From the NCBI GenBank assembly GCA_038528385.1, contig JBCBET010000002.1:419415-483414 (forward strand): a DNA stretch of 64,000 nucleotides, read 5' to 3'. The notes beneath the pieces are model-generated. The model saw nothing but the letters and a program-made list of their open reading frames with translations. It ran no database searches and was not told the DNA's origin. This document shows positions 35,437 to 43,471 of the stretch, piece after piece. Positions within the stretch are counted from its first letter, which is position 1, and each line of letters starts with the position of its first letter. The translations under genes were made by a program, and so were the position numbers. Origin of the DNA: Shimia_B sp038528385 (GTDB lineage Bacteria > Pseudomonadota > Alphaproteobacteria > Rhodobacterales > Rhodobacteraceae).

Positions 35437-36774
35437 ATGCATCTCAGCCGCTATTTCCTGCCGGTTCTGAAGGAAACGCCCGCGGAGGCGCAGATCGTCT
35501 CCCACCGGTTGATGCTGCGCGCGGGCATGATCAAGCAGGCGAGCGCGGGGATCTATTCCTGGCTGCCGCTGGGCTACAAGGTTCTCGAAAACATCAAGCG
35601 CATCGTCGATGAGGAGCAGGTGCGCGCGGGCCATATCCCGATGCTGATGCCCACGCTGCAATCGGCGGAGCTCTGGCGCGAAAGCGGGCGCTATGACGCC
35701 TACGGGGACGAATTGCTGCGTGTGCGTGACCGCCACGGGCGCGACATGCTCTACGGGCCCACGAACGAAGAGCTGATCACCGACATCTTCCGGAGCTACG
35801 TGCGCAGCTACAAGGACCTGCCGCTGACGCTCTACCACATCCAGTGGAAGTTCCGCGACGAACGCCGCCCGCGTTTCGGCGTGATGCGGGGGCGCGAATT
35901 CTACATGAAGGACGGCTACAATTTCGACCTCACCGAAGAGGCCGCGCGCCACGCCTATAACCGGCACCTTGTGAGCTACTTGCGCACCTACGAGCGCATG
36001 GGTCTGCAGGCCATCCCAATGCGCGCCGATAGCGGGCCCATCGGGGGTGATGACACCCACGAATTCCTCGTGCTGGCCGAAACGGGCGAGAGCGAGGTCT
36101 TCTACGACAGCGCGATCACCGACCTGCGCTTTGGCGACCGCGACATCGACTATGACGACGTGGCGCAGTGCCAGGCCGTGCTGGAGGAATTCACCTCCCG
36201 CTATGCCCGCACCGATGAGACCCATGAAGAGGCGGTCTTCGCGGAGGTTCCCGAGGCGCGCCGCCGCACGGCGCGGGGGATCGAGGTGGGGCAGATCTTC
36301 TATTTCGGGACGAAGTACTCGGAGGCCATGAACGCGAAGGTGCAGGACCCCGACGGCACCCTGGTGCCGGTGCATATGGGCTCCCACGGGATCGGGGTGT
36401 CGCGGCTCCTCGGTGCCATCATCGAGGCCAGCCACGACGACAAGGGCATCATCTGGCCCGAGGGGGTGACGCCGTTCCATTGCGGGATCGTGAACCTGAA
36501 GCAGGGCGACGCGGAGGCCGACGCGGCCTGCGCGCGCCTTTATGCCCAGCTCACCCAGGCGGGGCTCGAGCCGCTCTATGACGACCGCGACGCGCGGGCA
36601 GGGGAGAAATTCGCCACCATGGACCTGATCGGGTTGCCCTGGCGGATCACGGTGGGGCCGCGGGGGCTGAAGGCCGGCGTCGTGGAAGTCACCTCCCGCC
36701 GCACAGGGGAAAGCGAGGAGCTCGCCCCCGAGGACGCCGTGGCGCGGATCACGGGCATCTACGCGGCGCTGTGA
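35437..36774 (+). CDS. proS: Prolyl-tRNA synthetase, short alphaproteobacterial type
   Basis: 445 residues, class IIa synthetase. Motif 1 region LMLRAGMIKQASAGIYSWLP, TNEELITDIFRSYVRSYKDL with the TxE substrate motif, motif 2 QWKFRDERRPRFGVMRGREF, motif 3 MGSHGIGVSRLLGAIIEASH, and a C-terminal anticodon-binding domain from PFHCGIVNL. Canonical bacterial ProS (about 570 residues) has an editing domain inserted between motifs 2 and 3; it is essentially missing here, as is normal for alphaproteobacteria. Ends close to a family-A hairpin. Confidence 0.96.
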   Translation: MHLSRYFLPVLKETPAEAQIVSHRLMLRAGMIKQASAGIYSWLPLGYKVLENIKRIVDEEQVRAGHIPMLMPTLQSAELWRESGRYDAYGDELLRVRDRHGRDMLYGPTNEELITDIFRSYVRSYKDLPLTLYHIQWKFRDERRPRFGVMRGREFYMKDGYNFDLTEEAARHAYNRHLVSYLRTYERMGLQAIPMRADSGPIGGDDTHEFLVLAETGESEVFYDSAITDLRFGDRDIDYDDVAQCQAVLEEFTSRYARTDETHEEAVFAEVPEARRRTARGIEVGQIFYFGTKYSEAMNAKVQDPDGTLVPVHMGSHGIGVSRLLGAIIEASHDDKGIIWPEGVTPFHCGIVNLKQGDAEADAACARLYAQLTQAGLEPLYDDRDARAGEKFATMDLIGLPWRITVGPRGLKAGVVEVTSRRTGESEELAPEDAVARITGIYAAL

Positions 36775-36781
36775 CCGGGGC

Positions 36782-36805
36782 CACGAATTTCCGAAGAAAT
36801 TCGTG
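36782..36805. repeat. Hairpin, repeat family A copy 2 (inverted orientation)
   Basis: Stem cacgaatttc / gaaattcgtg with loop cgaa, eight bases after the proS stop. Relative to the copy at 8833 the loop is the reverse complement, so the minus-strand transcript would form the UUCG tetraloop. Same stem sequence in both copies, no T-run. Confidence 0.85.
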
Positions 36806-36889
36806 CGGACCAGCGGGGCGTTGCCGCCTCTATTCCCCCGCCCGGCGCTGTGGGGTAGGCTGCGCAAAAGCGGCAACGCGTGAGAGCAG

Positions 36890-38002
36890 ATGATCCTGAG
36901 AAGTCTCGCCCTGGCCTTCGGTCTCGCGGGGGCTGCGCTCCTGTCGCAGTTCCCCGAGTTCGCGCAGCAATACCTGCAACGCCTGGCGGGCAAGGTCGAT
37001 CAGCTCGACGCGCAGGTGGCGAGCATCGACGCGTCCGCGGCGCGTTTCGACATGACCCGCGCCGCGTATCTCGCGGACCTGTCCCTGTCCCGGACCGGCG
37101 CGGAGGCCGCAGCGCGGGCTGCCGCCGAGGTGGCGCTCCACGCGCGGCTTGCCCCGAGCCTCGCCGCTTTCCGGGAGGCGGGCGCTCTGGGCCGTCTCAC
37201 GCTCCTGCCGCAGGTCGCGGACCTCGATCTCGCGCGGCGCACGCTGGGCGATTACCGGCCTGCCCTGCCGCTCACGGTGGAGGGGGCGGGCTTTGCCGCC
37301 GTGGGCTTTGCGGCCGGATGGGGTGTGTGGACGCTAGCGTGGGCGCTCGTCGCCTGGCCGTTTCGCCGCCGCCGCCGCCGCCGCACCGTGCCGCCGGCCC
37401 CGTCCGCGGCGGCGGAGGCGGAAGACGGGGGCGAGGAGGACGCGCCCCTCGTGGAGTATGAAGGCCACATCTCCCCGGCCCTGGGCCAGCCCCTGCCGGC
37501 GCTCGCCCTCGCCGCCCATGACGGGACGCGCGTCGATCTCGGCATGCTTTCGGAGCCTGCGGTCCTCTTCTCGGTGCCGCTCCTCGGGCGGCCCGGCGTG
37601 GCCTATCCCGACGACTGGGAGGAGGTGGACGGGAGCGCGGATGCCACCGCGCTCGCCTGCTCGTTCCGGGACAATTACGACGAGGTGCGGCGCGCGGGCA
37701 TCGGGGAGGTCTTTGGCCTCTCGCCCCAATCGCCCGGGGACCTCGCTGAAGCCGCCCATCGCCTGGCGCTGCCCTACACGCTTCTCTCCGACCCGCGGCT
37801 GTCGCTGAGCTTCGCGCTCGATTTGCCGCGCTTCATCCTCCACCACGAGCGCTACCAGAGCGCCTCCGTCCTCGTCGTGCAGGGGGGGCGGGTGCTGGCC
37901 GCGCTCCACCCCGTTCACGACGCGGCCCGCGCGGCGCCGCGCCTCCTCGCCAAGCTCGCCGAGGCGCGCAGGGCCCACCAGAAAGACCTGCAAACCGCAT
38001 GA
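36890..38002 (+). CDS. DUF2937 membrane domain fused to a peroxiredoxin-like domain
   Basis: 370 residues. N-terminal part (1-165) opens LRSLALAFGLAGAALLSQFP, has YLQRLAGKVDQLDAQVASID and ends with helix FAAVGFAAGWGVWTLAWALV, matching DUF2937. After an Arg-rich and acidic linker (about 165-200), the C-terminal part from ISPALGQPLPALALAAHDGT resembles peroxiredoxins of the GRPGVxxPxxW type, but the peroxidatic site reads ADATALACSFRD where a GCTPQAC-like segment is expected, so the peroxidatic Cys is replaced by Ala while the second Cys remains. Its stop overlaps the lolC start by 4 bases. Confidence 0.7.
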   Translation: MILRSLALAFGLAGAALLSQFPEFAQQYLQRLAGKVDQLDAQVASIDASAARFDMTRAAYLADLSLSRTGAEAAARAAAEVALHARLAPSLAAFREAGALGRLTLLPQVADLDLARRTLGDYRPALPLTVEGAGFAAVGFAAGWGVWTLAWALVAWPFRRRRRRRTVPPAPSAAAEAEDGGEEDAPLVEYEGHISPALGQPLPALALAAHDGTRVDLGMLSEPAVLFSVPLLGRPGVAYPDDWEEVDGSADATALACSFRDNYDEVRRAGIGEVFGLSPQSPGDLAEAAHRLALPYTLLSDPRLSLSFALDLPRFILHHERYQSASVLVVQGGRVLAALHPVHDAARAAPRLLAKLAEARRAHQKDLQTA

Positions 38003-39273
38003 TCGAGGCCCGCCCCTTCGCCGCCCATGAATGGATGATCGCCTGGCGCTATGTCCGCGCCCGCCGCGCCGAAGGGGGCGTGAGCACGATGACGTGGATC
38101 TCGATTATCGGGATCATGCTGGCCGTGGCCGCTCTCATCATCACGCTGGCCGTCCGCTCGGGCTTCCGCGCGGATTTCGTGGACACGATCCTCGGCGCGA
38201 ACGCCCATGTCACGGTCTACCAAGCCACGACCTCCGACGACCCCACGCGCACCTTCGCCAATTACGAGGAGGTCTCCGCGCGCATCGCCGCCATACCGGG
38301 CGTGACCCGGGCCGCGCCGCTGGTGCGCGGGCAGGTCATGGCCAATGCGGGCGACCGCAACACGGGCGTGGCCGTCTACGGGATCACGGCGCGCGACCTC
38401 GCGGGCGTCCCACGCATCGCCAGCCCGGAGGCGGCCCTGGGCACGCTCGCCGATTTCGAGGGGGGCGTGGCCATCGGGTCGGGCGTGGCGCGCGAGCTCG
38501 GCATCACGCTGGGCGATCCGATCAAGCTCATCTCTCCCAACGGGGTGCGCACCGCCTTCGGCACCTCGCCCCGGGTGAAGACCTATGCCGTCACCTACGT
38601 CTTCACCGCCGGCCGCTACGACATCGACCAGACCCGCGTCTACATGCCCTTCGCGGAGGCGCAGCTCTACTTCAACCGCGACGGGCAGGCCGACGAGATC
38701 GAGGTCATGGTCGAAAATCCCGAGGAGATCGAGGCCTACAACTCCCCGCTCCTCGCGGCGGCGGGCGACCGCGCCGTCATCTGGACCTGGCAGGAAAGCG
38801 CGGCGGGCTTTCTCCGCGCGCTCACGATCGAGGACAACGTGATGTTCATCATCCTCTCCGTCCTCGTGCTGCTCGCGGCGATGAACATCGTCTCGGGCAT
38901 CATCATGCTGGTGAAGAACAAGGGCGCCGATATCGGCATCCTGCGCACCATCGGGCTGAGCGAGGGGGCGGTGATGCGCGTCTTCTTCCTCTGCGGGGCG
39001 GGGATCGGGCTCGTGGGGACGGCGCTCGGCGTGGCTTTGGGCGTCACCTTCGTCATCTGGATCCAGGAGATCTTCAGCGTCGTGAACTTCGTCTCCGGCG
39101 GCGGCGTGTGGGACCCCTCGATCCGGGGGCTCTACGAACTGCCCGCGGAGCTCAGGGCCTGGGATGTCTTCCGCTCCGTCGCACTCTCGCTTTTTCTGTC
39201 CTTCACGGTGACGATCTTCCCGGCGCGGGCAGCCGCACGGCTCAATCCCGTGGAAGCCCTGCGCTATGAATGA
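37999..39273 (+). CDS. lolC: Lipoprotein-releasing ABC transporter permease LolC/E
   Basis: 424-residue inner-membrane subunit that extracts outer-membrane lipoproteins and hands them to LolA. One N-terminal helix (WISIIGIMLAVAALIITLAV), a large periplasmic MacB_PCD-like domain (about 55-265), then three helices of the FtsX domain (FIILSVLVLLAAMNIVSGII, FFLCGAGIGLVGTALGVALG, VALSLFLSFTVTIFPARAAA). Only one LolC/E-type permease gene is present here, as in alphaproteobacteria that use a homodimeric LolF-like arrangement. lolD overlaps its end by 8 bases. Confidence 0.9.
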   Translation: MIEARPFAAHEWMIAWRYVRARRAEGGVSTMTWISIIGIMLAVAALIITLAVRSGFRADFVDTILGANAHVTVYQATTSDDPTRTFANYEEVSARIAAIPGVTRAAPLVRGQVMANAGDRNTGVAVYGITARDLAGVPRIASPEAALGTLADFEGGVAIGSGVARELGITLGDPIKLISPNGVRTAFGTSPRVKTYAVTYVFTAGRYDIDQTRVYMPFAEAQLYFNRDGQADEIEVMVENPEEIEAYNSPLLAAAGDRAVIWTWQESAAGFLRALTIEDNVMFIILSVLVLLAAMNIVSGIIMLVKNKGADIGILRTIGLSEGAVMRVFFLCGAGIGLVGTALGVALGVTFVIWIQEIFSVVNFVSGGGVWDPSIRGLYELPAELRAWDVFRSVALSLFLSFTVTIFPARAAARLNPVEALRYE

Positions 39274-39943
39274 GGTCCTCGCGTTGCGCGGCGTGTCGAA
39301 AGGCTACCACCTTGGAAAGCCGAATGAGATCAGCGTTCTAGACGACCTCACCCTGACGCTGAACGCGGGCGAATTGGTGGCGCTGGAGGCGCCGTCGGGC
39401 TCCGGCAAATCGACGCTTCTCCACATCGCCGGTCTCCTCGATACCGCCGATGCGGGCACGGTCGTCATCGCGGGGGCGGAGGCCACGGGCTCCGACCGCC
39501 AGCGCACGCGCCTGCGCCGCGCGACGCTGGGCTTCGTCTACCAGTTCCACCACCTCCTGCCGGAGTTCACGGCGCGCGAGAACATCCTTTTGCCGCAGCT
39601 TGCCAACGGCGCCCCGCGCGCGGCGGCTACCACGCGCGCGGAGATGCTCCTGGGCGAGGTGGGGCTTGCGGCGCGCGCGGATCACCGGCCCGCGGAGCTC
39701 TCGGGCGGAGAGCAACAGCGCGTCGCCTTCTGCCGCGCCGTGGCCAATGCGCCGAAGGTGCTTCTGGCCGACGAGCCCACCGGCAATCTCGATCCCGAGA
39801 CCTCCGACACCGTCTTCGACGCGCTGCTCCGCCTCGTGCGCCGCGACGGCATGGCCGCGCTGGTGGCCACCCACAACCCTGCGCTCGCCGCCCGCATGGA
39901 CCGCCGGCTGGCGCTCAGGAGCGGCAAGATAGAGGAGCTCTGA
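39266..39943 (+). CDS. lolD: Lipoprotein-releasing ABC transporter ATPase LolD
   Basis: 225 residues. Walker A EAPSGSGKSTLLHIAGLLD (about 40-58), Q-loop LGFVYQFHHLLPEFTARENI, signature LSGGEQQRVAFCRAVANAP (about 147-165) and Walker B KVLLADEPTGNLDPETSD, then the H-loop VATHNPALA. The Q-loop and FxAxENxxLP pattern are those of LolD/MacB-type ATPases. Translationally coupled to lolC. Given the many lipoproteins in this window, this pair would sort most of them. Confidence 0.93.
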   Translation: MNEVLALRGVSKGYHLGKPNEISVLDDLTLTLNAGELVALEAPSGSGKSTLLHIAGLLDTADAGTVVIAGAEATGSDRQRTRLRRATLGFVYQFHHLLPEFTARENILLPQLANGAPRAAATTRAEMLLGEVGLAARADHRPAELSGGEQQRVAFCRAVANAPKVLLADEPTGNLDPETSDTVFDALLRLVRRDGMAALVATHNPALAARMDRRLALRSGKIEEL

Positions 39944-39946
39944 GCC

Positions 39947-40921
39947 ATGCGCGTACCCATCGAGACGATCCGCGACACCTCCGCCCAGGCCCTCGAGGCC
40001 GCCGGTGCAGCGCCCTGGATCGCCGCCTCCGTCGCCGACGCGGTGGCCCATTCGGAGGCCCACGGCAACGTCATCTGCGGGCTCTACTACCTGGAGAGCT
40101 ACTGCCTCCAGCTCCGGTCGGGCCGCGTGCAGGGGGACGTGGAACCCGAGATCACAAGGCCAACGCCCGGCGCGATCCTCGCCGATGCGCGCGCGGGCTT
40201 CGCGCAGCCCGCCTTTGCCCGTGGCCTGCCCGCCGCGCTCGAGGCGGTGGAGACCCAGGGCATCGCGCTCTTCTCCGTCGCCCATTCCCACACCTGCACG
40301 TCGCTCGGCTACTTCACAGAGCAGATCGCGCGGCAGGGGTTTATGGCGCTCGGGTTAACGAATGCTTCCGCCATCGTCGCGGCGCCCGGCGGGGCGAAGC
40401 GGATGCTGGGCACGAACCCCTTCGCCTTCTCCGTGCCGGGGCCGGGGGGCCTCGCCATGCACTACGACAGCTCCACCTCCGCCGTGGCGCTGGGCAAGAT
40501 AACCATGGCCAAGGCGGCCGGCGAGCCCATACCCGAGGGATGGGCGGTGGACGCCGAGGGCCGACCGACGACCGATCCGGAGGCGGCGCTTGCGGGCTCG
40601 CTGGTGAGTGCTGCGGGCTACAAGGGCTGGGGCCTCGGCCTCCTCGTGGAGGTCATGGCGAGCGCGCTCACGGGCTCCGTGAGTTCGCGCGATGTCTCCG
40701 GGCTCAAGCTCGCCGAAGGCGCGCCGCACGACCTAGGCCAGAGCTATGTCCTTGTGAAGACGAATGTTTTCAGCGACCGCTTCGGCGCCTCCCTCGCGGC
40801 GCTCGAGGCCGCCATTGCCGAGGATCCCGGCGCCCGCCTGCCCGGGGCAAACCGCGCGCCTAGGACGGAGGTGGAGGTGCCCGACGCGCTCTGGGAGCTG
40901 ACGCTCACGCTCGCTGGGTGA
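39947..40921 (+). CDS. Ldh-family (malate/L-lactate dehydrogenase type 2) oxidoreductase
   Basis: 324 residues of the LDH2/MDH2 fold, distinct from Rossmann dehydrogenases. Motifs: VAHSEAHGNVICGLYYLESY (active-site His region near 33), VETQGIALFSVAHSHTCTSL, LGTNPFAFSVPGPGGLAMHY (about 156-175), PIPEGWAVDAEGRPTTDPEA and AAGYKGWGLGLLVEVMASAL. Characterised members reduce 2-oxoacids, ureidoglycolate or cyclic imines with NAD(P)H; the substrate cannot be chosen. Starts three bases after lolD. Its end overlaps the convergent DMT gene by 17 bases. Confidence 0.87.
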   Translation: MRVPIETIRDTSAQALEAAGAAPWIAASVADAVAHSEAHGNVICGLYYLESYCLQLRSGRVQGDVEPEITRPTPGAILADARAGFAQPAFARGLPAALEAVETQGIALFSVAHSHTCTSLGYFTEQIARQGFMALGLTNASAIVAAPGGAKRMLGTNPFAFSVPGPGGLAMHYDSSTSAVALGKITMAKAAGEPIPEGWAVDAEGRPTTDPEAALAGSLVSAAGYKGWGLGLLVEVMASALTGSVSSRDVSGLKLAEGAPHDLGQSYVLVKTNVFSDRFGASLAALEAAIAEDPGARLPGANRAPRTEVEVPDALWELTLTLAG

Positions 40922-41339
40922 GAAACACGCCCGCGGCCATGAGCGCGATGCCGGCCGCGCGGGTGGCGGTGAGCGGGTCCGGTCGCGCGCCGAAGAGCCC
41001 GAAATGATCGATCGCCGCCGCCGACAGGAGCTGGCCCAAGAGCACGAAAAAGACCGCGTTGCCCACGCCGAAGCTCGGCGCGATGGCCGTGATCGAGAGC
41101 ACGTAGAACGCGATGAGCGCCCCCGCGAGAAAGAGGTGCTTTGGCGCCGTCACTGCCTTGGCGAGCGCGCCGGGCCCGGTGAGAATAGCAACCACCGAAG
41201 CCGTTGAAAACGCGACCAGAAAGAGGATCACCCCCGCCACCATCGGCGCGCCGAGATGCTTGCCCAGCGCGGCGTTGAGCGCGGCCAGAACGGGGATGCC
41301 GATCCCGGCGGCGAGCATGGTGACGGCGTGGAGCTGCAT
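40905..41339 (-). CDS. YdcZ/DUF606-type small DMT transporter
   Basis: 144 residues, four to five helices: AGIGIPVLAALNAALGKHLG (N-terminal family signature), VILFLVAFSTASVVAILTGP, FLAGALIAFYVLSITAIAPS, NAVFFVLLGQLLSAAAIDHF and AGIALMAAGVFLTQRA. DUF606 proteins form half-size DMT units that work as dimers. The start ATG shares one base with the stop of the upstream metallopeptidase gene (TGATG), so expression is coupled. Substrate unknown. Confidence 0.85.
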   Translation of the reverse strand: MQLHAVTMLAAGIGIPVLAALNAALGKHLGAPMVAGVILFLVAFSTASVVAILTGPGALAKAVTAPKHLFLAGALIAFYVLSITAIAPSFGVGNAVFFVLLGQLLSAAAIDHFGLFGARPDPLTATRAAGIALMAAGVFLTQRA

Positions 41340-42007
41340 CAGGAGCAGAGCCCCGCGCGCGGCGCGTCCGGCCAGCCGATGAAAACCTCCGAACGGGGCA
41401 GCCCGCCCACCGGAATATGCTCCGAGATCAACGCCTTGAGCCGCGCGGTGCGCCCGCCTTCGGGATCGAGGAACGCGCAGCACACATACTCCTCCACCAG
41501 CGTCGCCTGCTGCTCGTAGCCGTAGCTCAGGAAGGGCTCCGTCGTGGCCGGATCAAAGAGGTAGGGGTCGTCGGAGGCCAGGTGCTCGGCGGCGGCCTTG
41601 AGCGGATGATACCCGGTGACAGCGCGGTTCTGCCACTGCCAGACATGGGTCATCTCATGGACAAAAAGCATGACATCATAGAGGCTTACGGCCTCCGGAT
41701 AGGCCGGCGCGAAGTCATCGACGGACCACCCCTCCGACAGGAACAGCGTGTTGAACGCCACGAGCCCCGCAGGCGTCACGCGGATCGTGCCGGTGCGCAC
41801 GGGCACGATCTGCTCCTGGCAGGTGACGCGCGGGCGCGGCGGGAGATTGACGGTGAAGGACCTGAGCGGCGCATCCCCCACGAGCCGGATCCGGGAGGCG
41901 TCGAGCGAGGGGCCGAAAAGGTCGCCCACCACGGCCTCCTCATTGCCCGTGAGGGGGCGCCCGCAGGCGGCGAGAAGGAAGAGAAGAACGGGCAGTGCGC
42001 GGTGCAT
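41339..42007 (-). CDS. Lipoprotein with zinc-metallopeptidase HExxH motif
   Basis: 222 residues. Lipoprotein signal MHRALPVLLFLLAACGRPLT with Cys15, then a domain with NLPPRPRVTCQEQIVPVRTG, LYDVMLFVHEMTHVWQWQNR containing HEMTHVWQ (about 120-127), and GYEQQATLVEEYVCC, where a downstream acidic Glu-Glu may give the third ligand. HExTHxWQ is the arrangement of DUF4157-like/Dot-Icm-type gluzincin-like proteins, also kept in inactive homologues. It is anchored to a membrane by its lipid. Substrate unknown; coupled to the DUF606 gene. Confidence 0.75.
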   Translation of the reverse strand: MHRALPVLLFLLAACGRPLTGNEEAVVGDLFGPSLDASRIRLVGDAPLRSFTVNLPPRPRVTCQEQIVPVRTGTIRVTPAGLVAFNTLFLSEGWSVDDFAPAYPEAVSLYDVMLFVHEMTHVWQWQNRAVTGYHPLKAAAEHLASDDPYLFDPATTEPFLSYGYEQQATLVEEYVCCAFLDPEGGRTARLKALISEHIPVGGLPRSEVFIGWPDAPRAGLCS

Positions 42008-42110
42008 CAATCCGGGAGTTTGAGGCGGATTCGGACGGGGCACAACCCGTACACAACGCGTACACAACCTGTATGCACAGCAGAGCGGCCCGCGCGCGGG
42101 CGCCGCGCGC

Positions 42111-42509
42111 CTAGTCCGGGGCGGGTTCCACGTAGAACACCACCGGCACCTCGCCCGCAGCCTCGAAGAGGAGCGTGACGGCGACCTCGCTCTCCTCCGT
42201 CCAGGCCGCGCCGGGCGCCGCGAAGCGGACATGGGGCCCGCCGGGCAACAGCTCCACCGCCCCGCCCGCGGGCAGCGCGAGCGCCGCGATGGGCAGCCCG
42301 TCCGCATCCGCCAAAAACGCCGCCCCCGCCCCTTGCGCGCCGAGCAGGGTGTCGGCAGCGGCCCCGTCATTGACGAGGATCAGGTACCCCTCTCGCGTGG
42401 CGGCATCGGAGACGTAGGTGAACGGATGGTCGATGGTGAGATTCTCCACGCGGTACTCGTGGGCGGCTAGGGGGCTGGCGAGGAGGAGGAGGGGGAGGGC
42501 GTGGCGCAT
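42111..42509 (-). CDS. PCu(A)C-like (DUF461) periplasmic protein lacking copper ligands
   Basis: 132 residues with signal peptide MRHALPLLLLASPLAAHE. The fold pattern of PCu(A)C copper chaperones is present (LTIDHPFTYVSDAATREGYL, ILVNDGAAADTLLGAQG, LPAGGAVELLPGGPHVRFAA), but the usual H-x-M and M-x-M ligands are not: the mature protein has no methionine at all. It may therefore bind a different metal or none. Followed 103 bases later by the metallopeptidase lipoprotein gene on the same strand. Confidence 0.75.
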   Translation of the reverse strand: MRHALPLLLLASPLAAHEYRVENLTIDHPFTYVSDAATREGYLILVNDGAAADTLLGAQGAGAAFLADADGLPIAALALPAGGAVELLPGGPHVRFAAPGAAWTEESEVAVTLLFEAAGEVPVVFYVEPAPD

Positions 42510-42631
42510 GGCGGGGCTCTGTGTGGTTGTTCGGGAGGTATGACGCGCCGTGAAATGGGGCAAGGAGAGGATGTTAGCATAGAGCCGAGCTTCTGGGCCT
42601 GGCGCGGGTTTCGTGTTGCTGTCCGGCAGAG

Positions 42632-42652
42632 GCCCCGGGTTAGGCCCGGGGC
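42632..42652 (-). terminator. GC-rich hairpin
   Basis: Perfect 8-bp stem gccccggg / cccggggc with loop ttagg, about 230 bases beyond the stop of the AT-richer lipoprotein gene and upstream of the PCu(A)C-like gene. It may insulate the two minus-strand genes. No T-run on either side. The rest of 42653-42882 shows no gene that I recognise. Confidence 0.4.
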
Positions 42653-42882
42653 GTGACTGGCGTTTTATACAAAGGCGCTTTATCACTTAGCGCTGCAGTG
42701 GGCGAGCGGCAGGCCCCCCTCGGGCGGGCAAGCTATAGGCGCGCGGGAAGAAAGCTCTGCAATGGGTCTGGAGCTCAAGCCGCTTGCGACGTCTGACAAA
42801 GAATTGCCAGCGTAGGCCGGGCATGCGCAAAAACACTGGGTGCAAAACCACAAGCGTCAAATCGCTAGAAGCACCGCATGGA

Positions 42883-43371
42883 TTACGTGCAGGTATTTAT
42901 CCCCTCAGCCACGATTGTTTCCCAATCAGGGCCCAATTCCTGCTGGGCATCAATCGCATTGCTAAAGCCTCGCTCACCCGGCTTCACCATGAGGACGTTG
43001 AGCTGAGCATCGTTCGTTCCATAGAAGATAGGGGTATTGCCGCCGAATGTCGTAGTTGACGAGCCGTAGACACTGTTTCCATATCTATTGAAAGCGCTTG
43101 TGGTCGTCGCGCTGCTTGGACCGGTGGTGAACACCCCAACGTTGCTTTCTGAATTCGCACCAAGGATTAGAAACCTTGGGTACCCTCTTCTCAGCGTTTC
43201 AACAGCTGCCATTTTTGCCGCAACTCTGGCAGTGCCGGAGGTGCCACAAGCTGGAGCCCCCGAGGTAGAAAGTAAAAATTGATTTTGTGCGACTGGCGTC
43301 ACCGAGGTGGTCGCACAAGCACTCAAGACGACACAGCAAGCAATACTGACTAAAGGAAGAAGGCGACTCAT
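42883..43371 (-). CDS. AT-richer lipoprotein gene of unknown function
   Basis: 162 residues: signal MSRLLPLVSIACCVVLSAC with lipobox LSAC, then PACGTSGTARVAAKMAAVET, LRRGYPRFLILGANSESNVG, a Ser/Thr/Gly-rich middle (GNSVYGSSTTTFGGNTPIFY) and MVKPGERGFSNAIDAQQELG ending CT. ATG 43371 chosen; a second ATG six codons upstream gives a worse signal. Base composition is clearly unlike the neighbours: the row 43141-43200 has 28 G+C of 60. Such lipoproteins with YSIG/SNAxDAR ends occur sporadically; a transferred gene is plausible. Confidence 0.7.
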   Translation of the reverse strand: MSRLLPLVSIACCVVLSACATTSVTPVAQNQFLLSTSGAPACGTSGTARVAAKMAAVETLRRGYPRFLILGANSESNVGVFTTGPSSATTTSAFNRYGNSVYGSSTTTFGGNTPIFYGTNDAQLNVLMVKPGERGFSNAIDAQQELGPDWETIVAEGINTCT

Positions 43372-43471
43372 TTTGACCCCGGGAAACACAATAAGAAGGA
43401 ACTGCAGACTAGCTGTTCTTGTCCGGCATAGTCAAAAAATGATTGGCCAATCTTCTTTAAACTTGCCGACA

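Noticed and set aside
42777..42831. Short plus-strand frame MGLELKPLATSDKELPA
   Set aside because: Only 17 codons, no ribosome-binding site and no neighbours suggesting a leader peptide.
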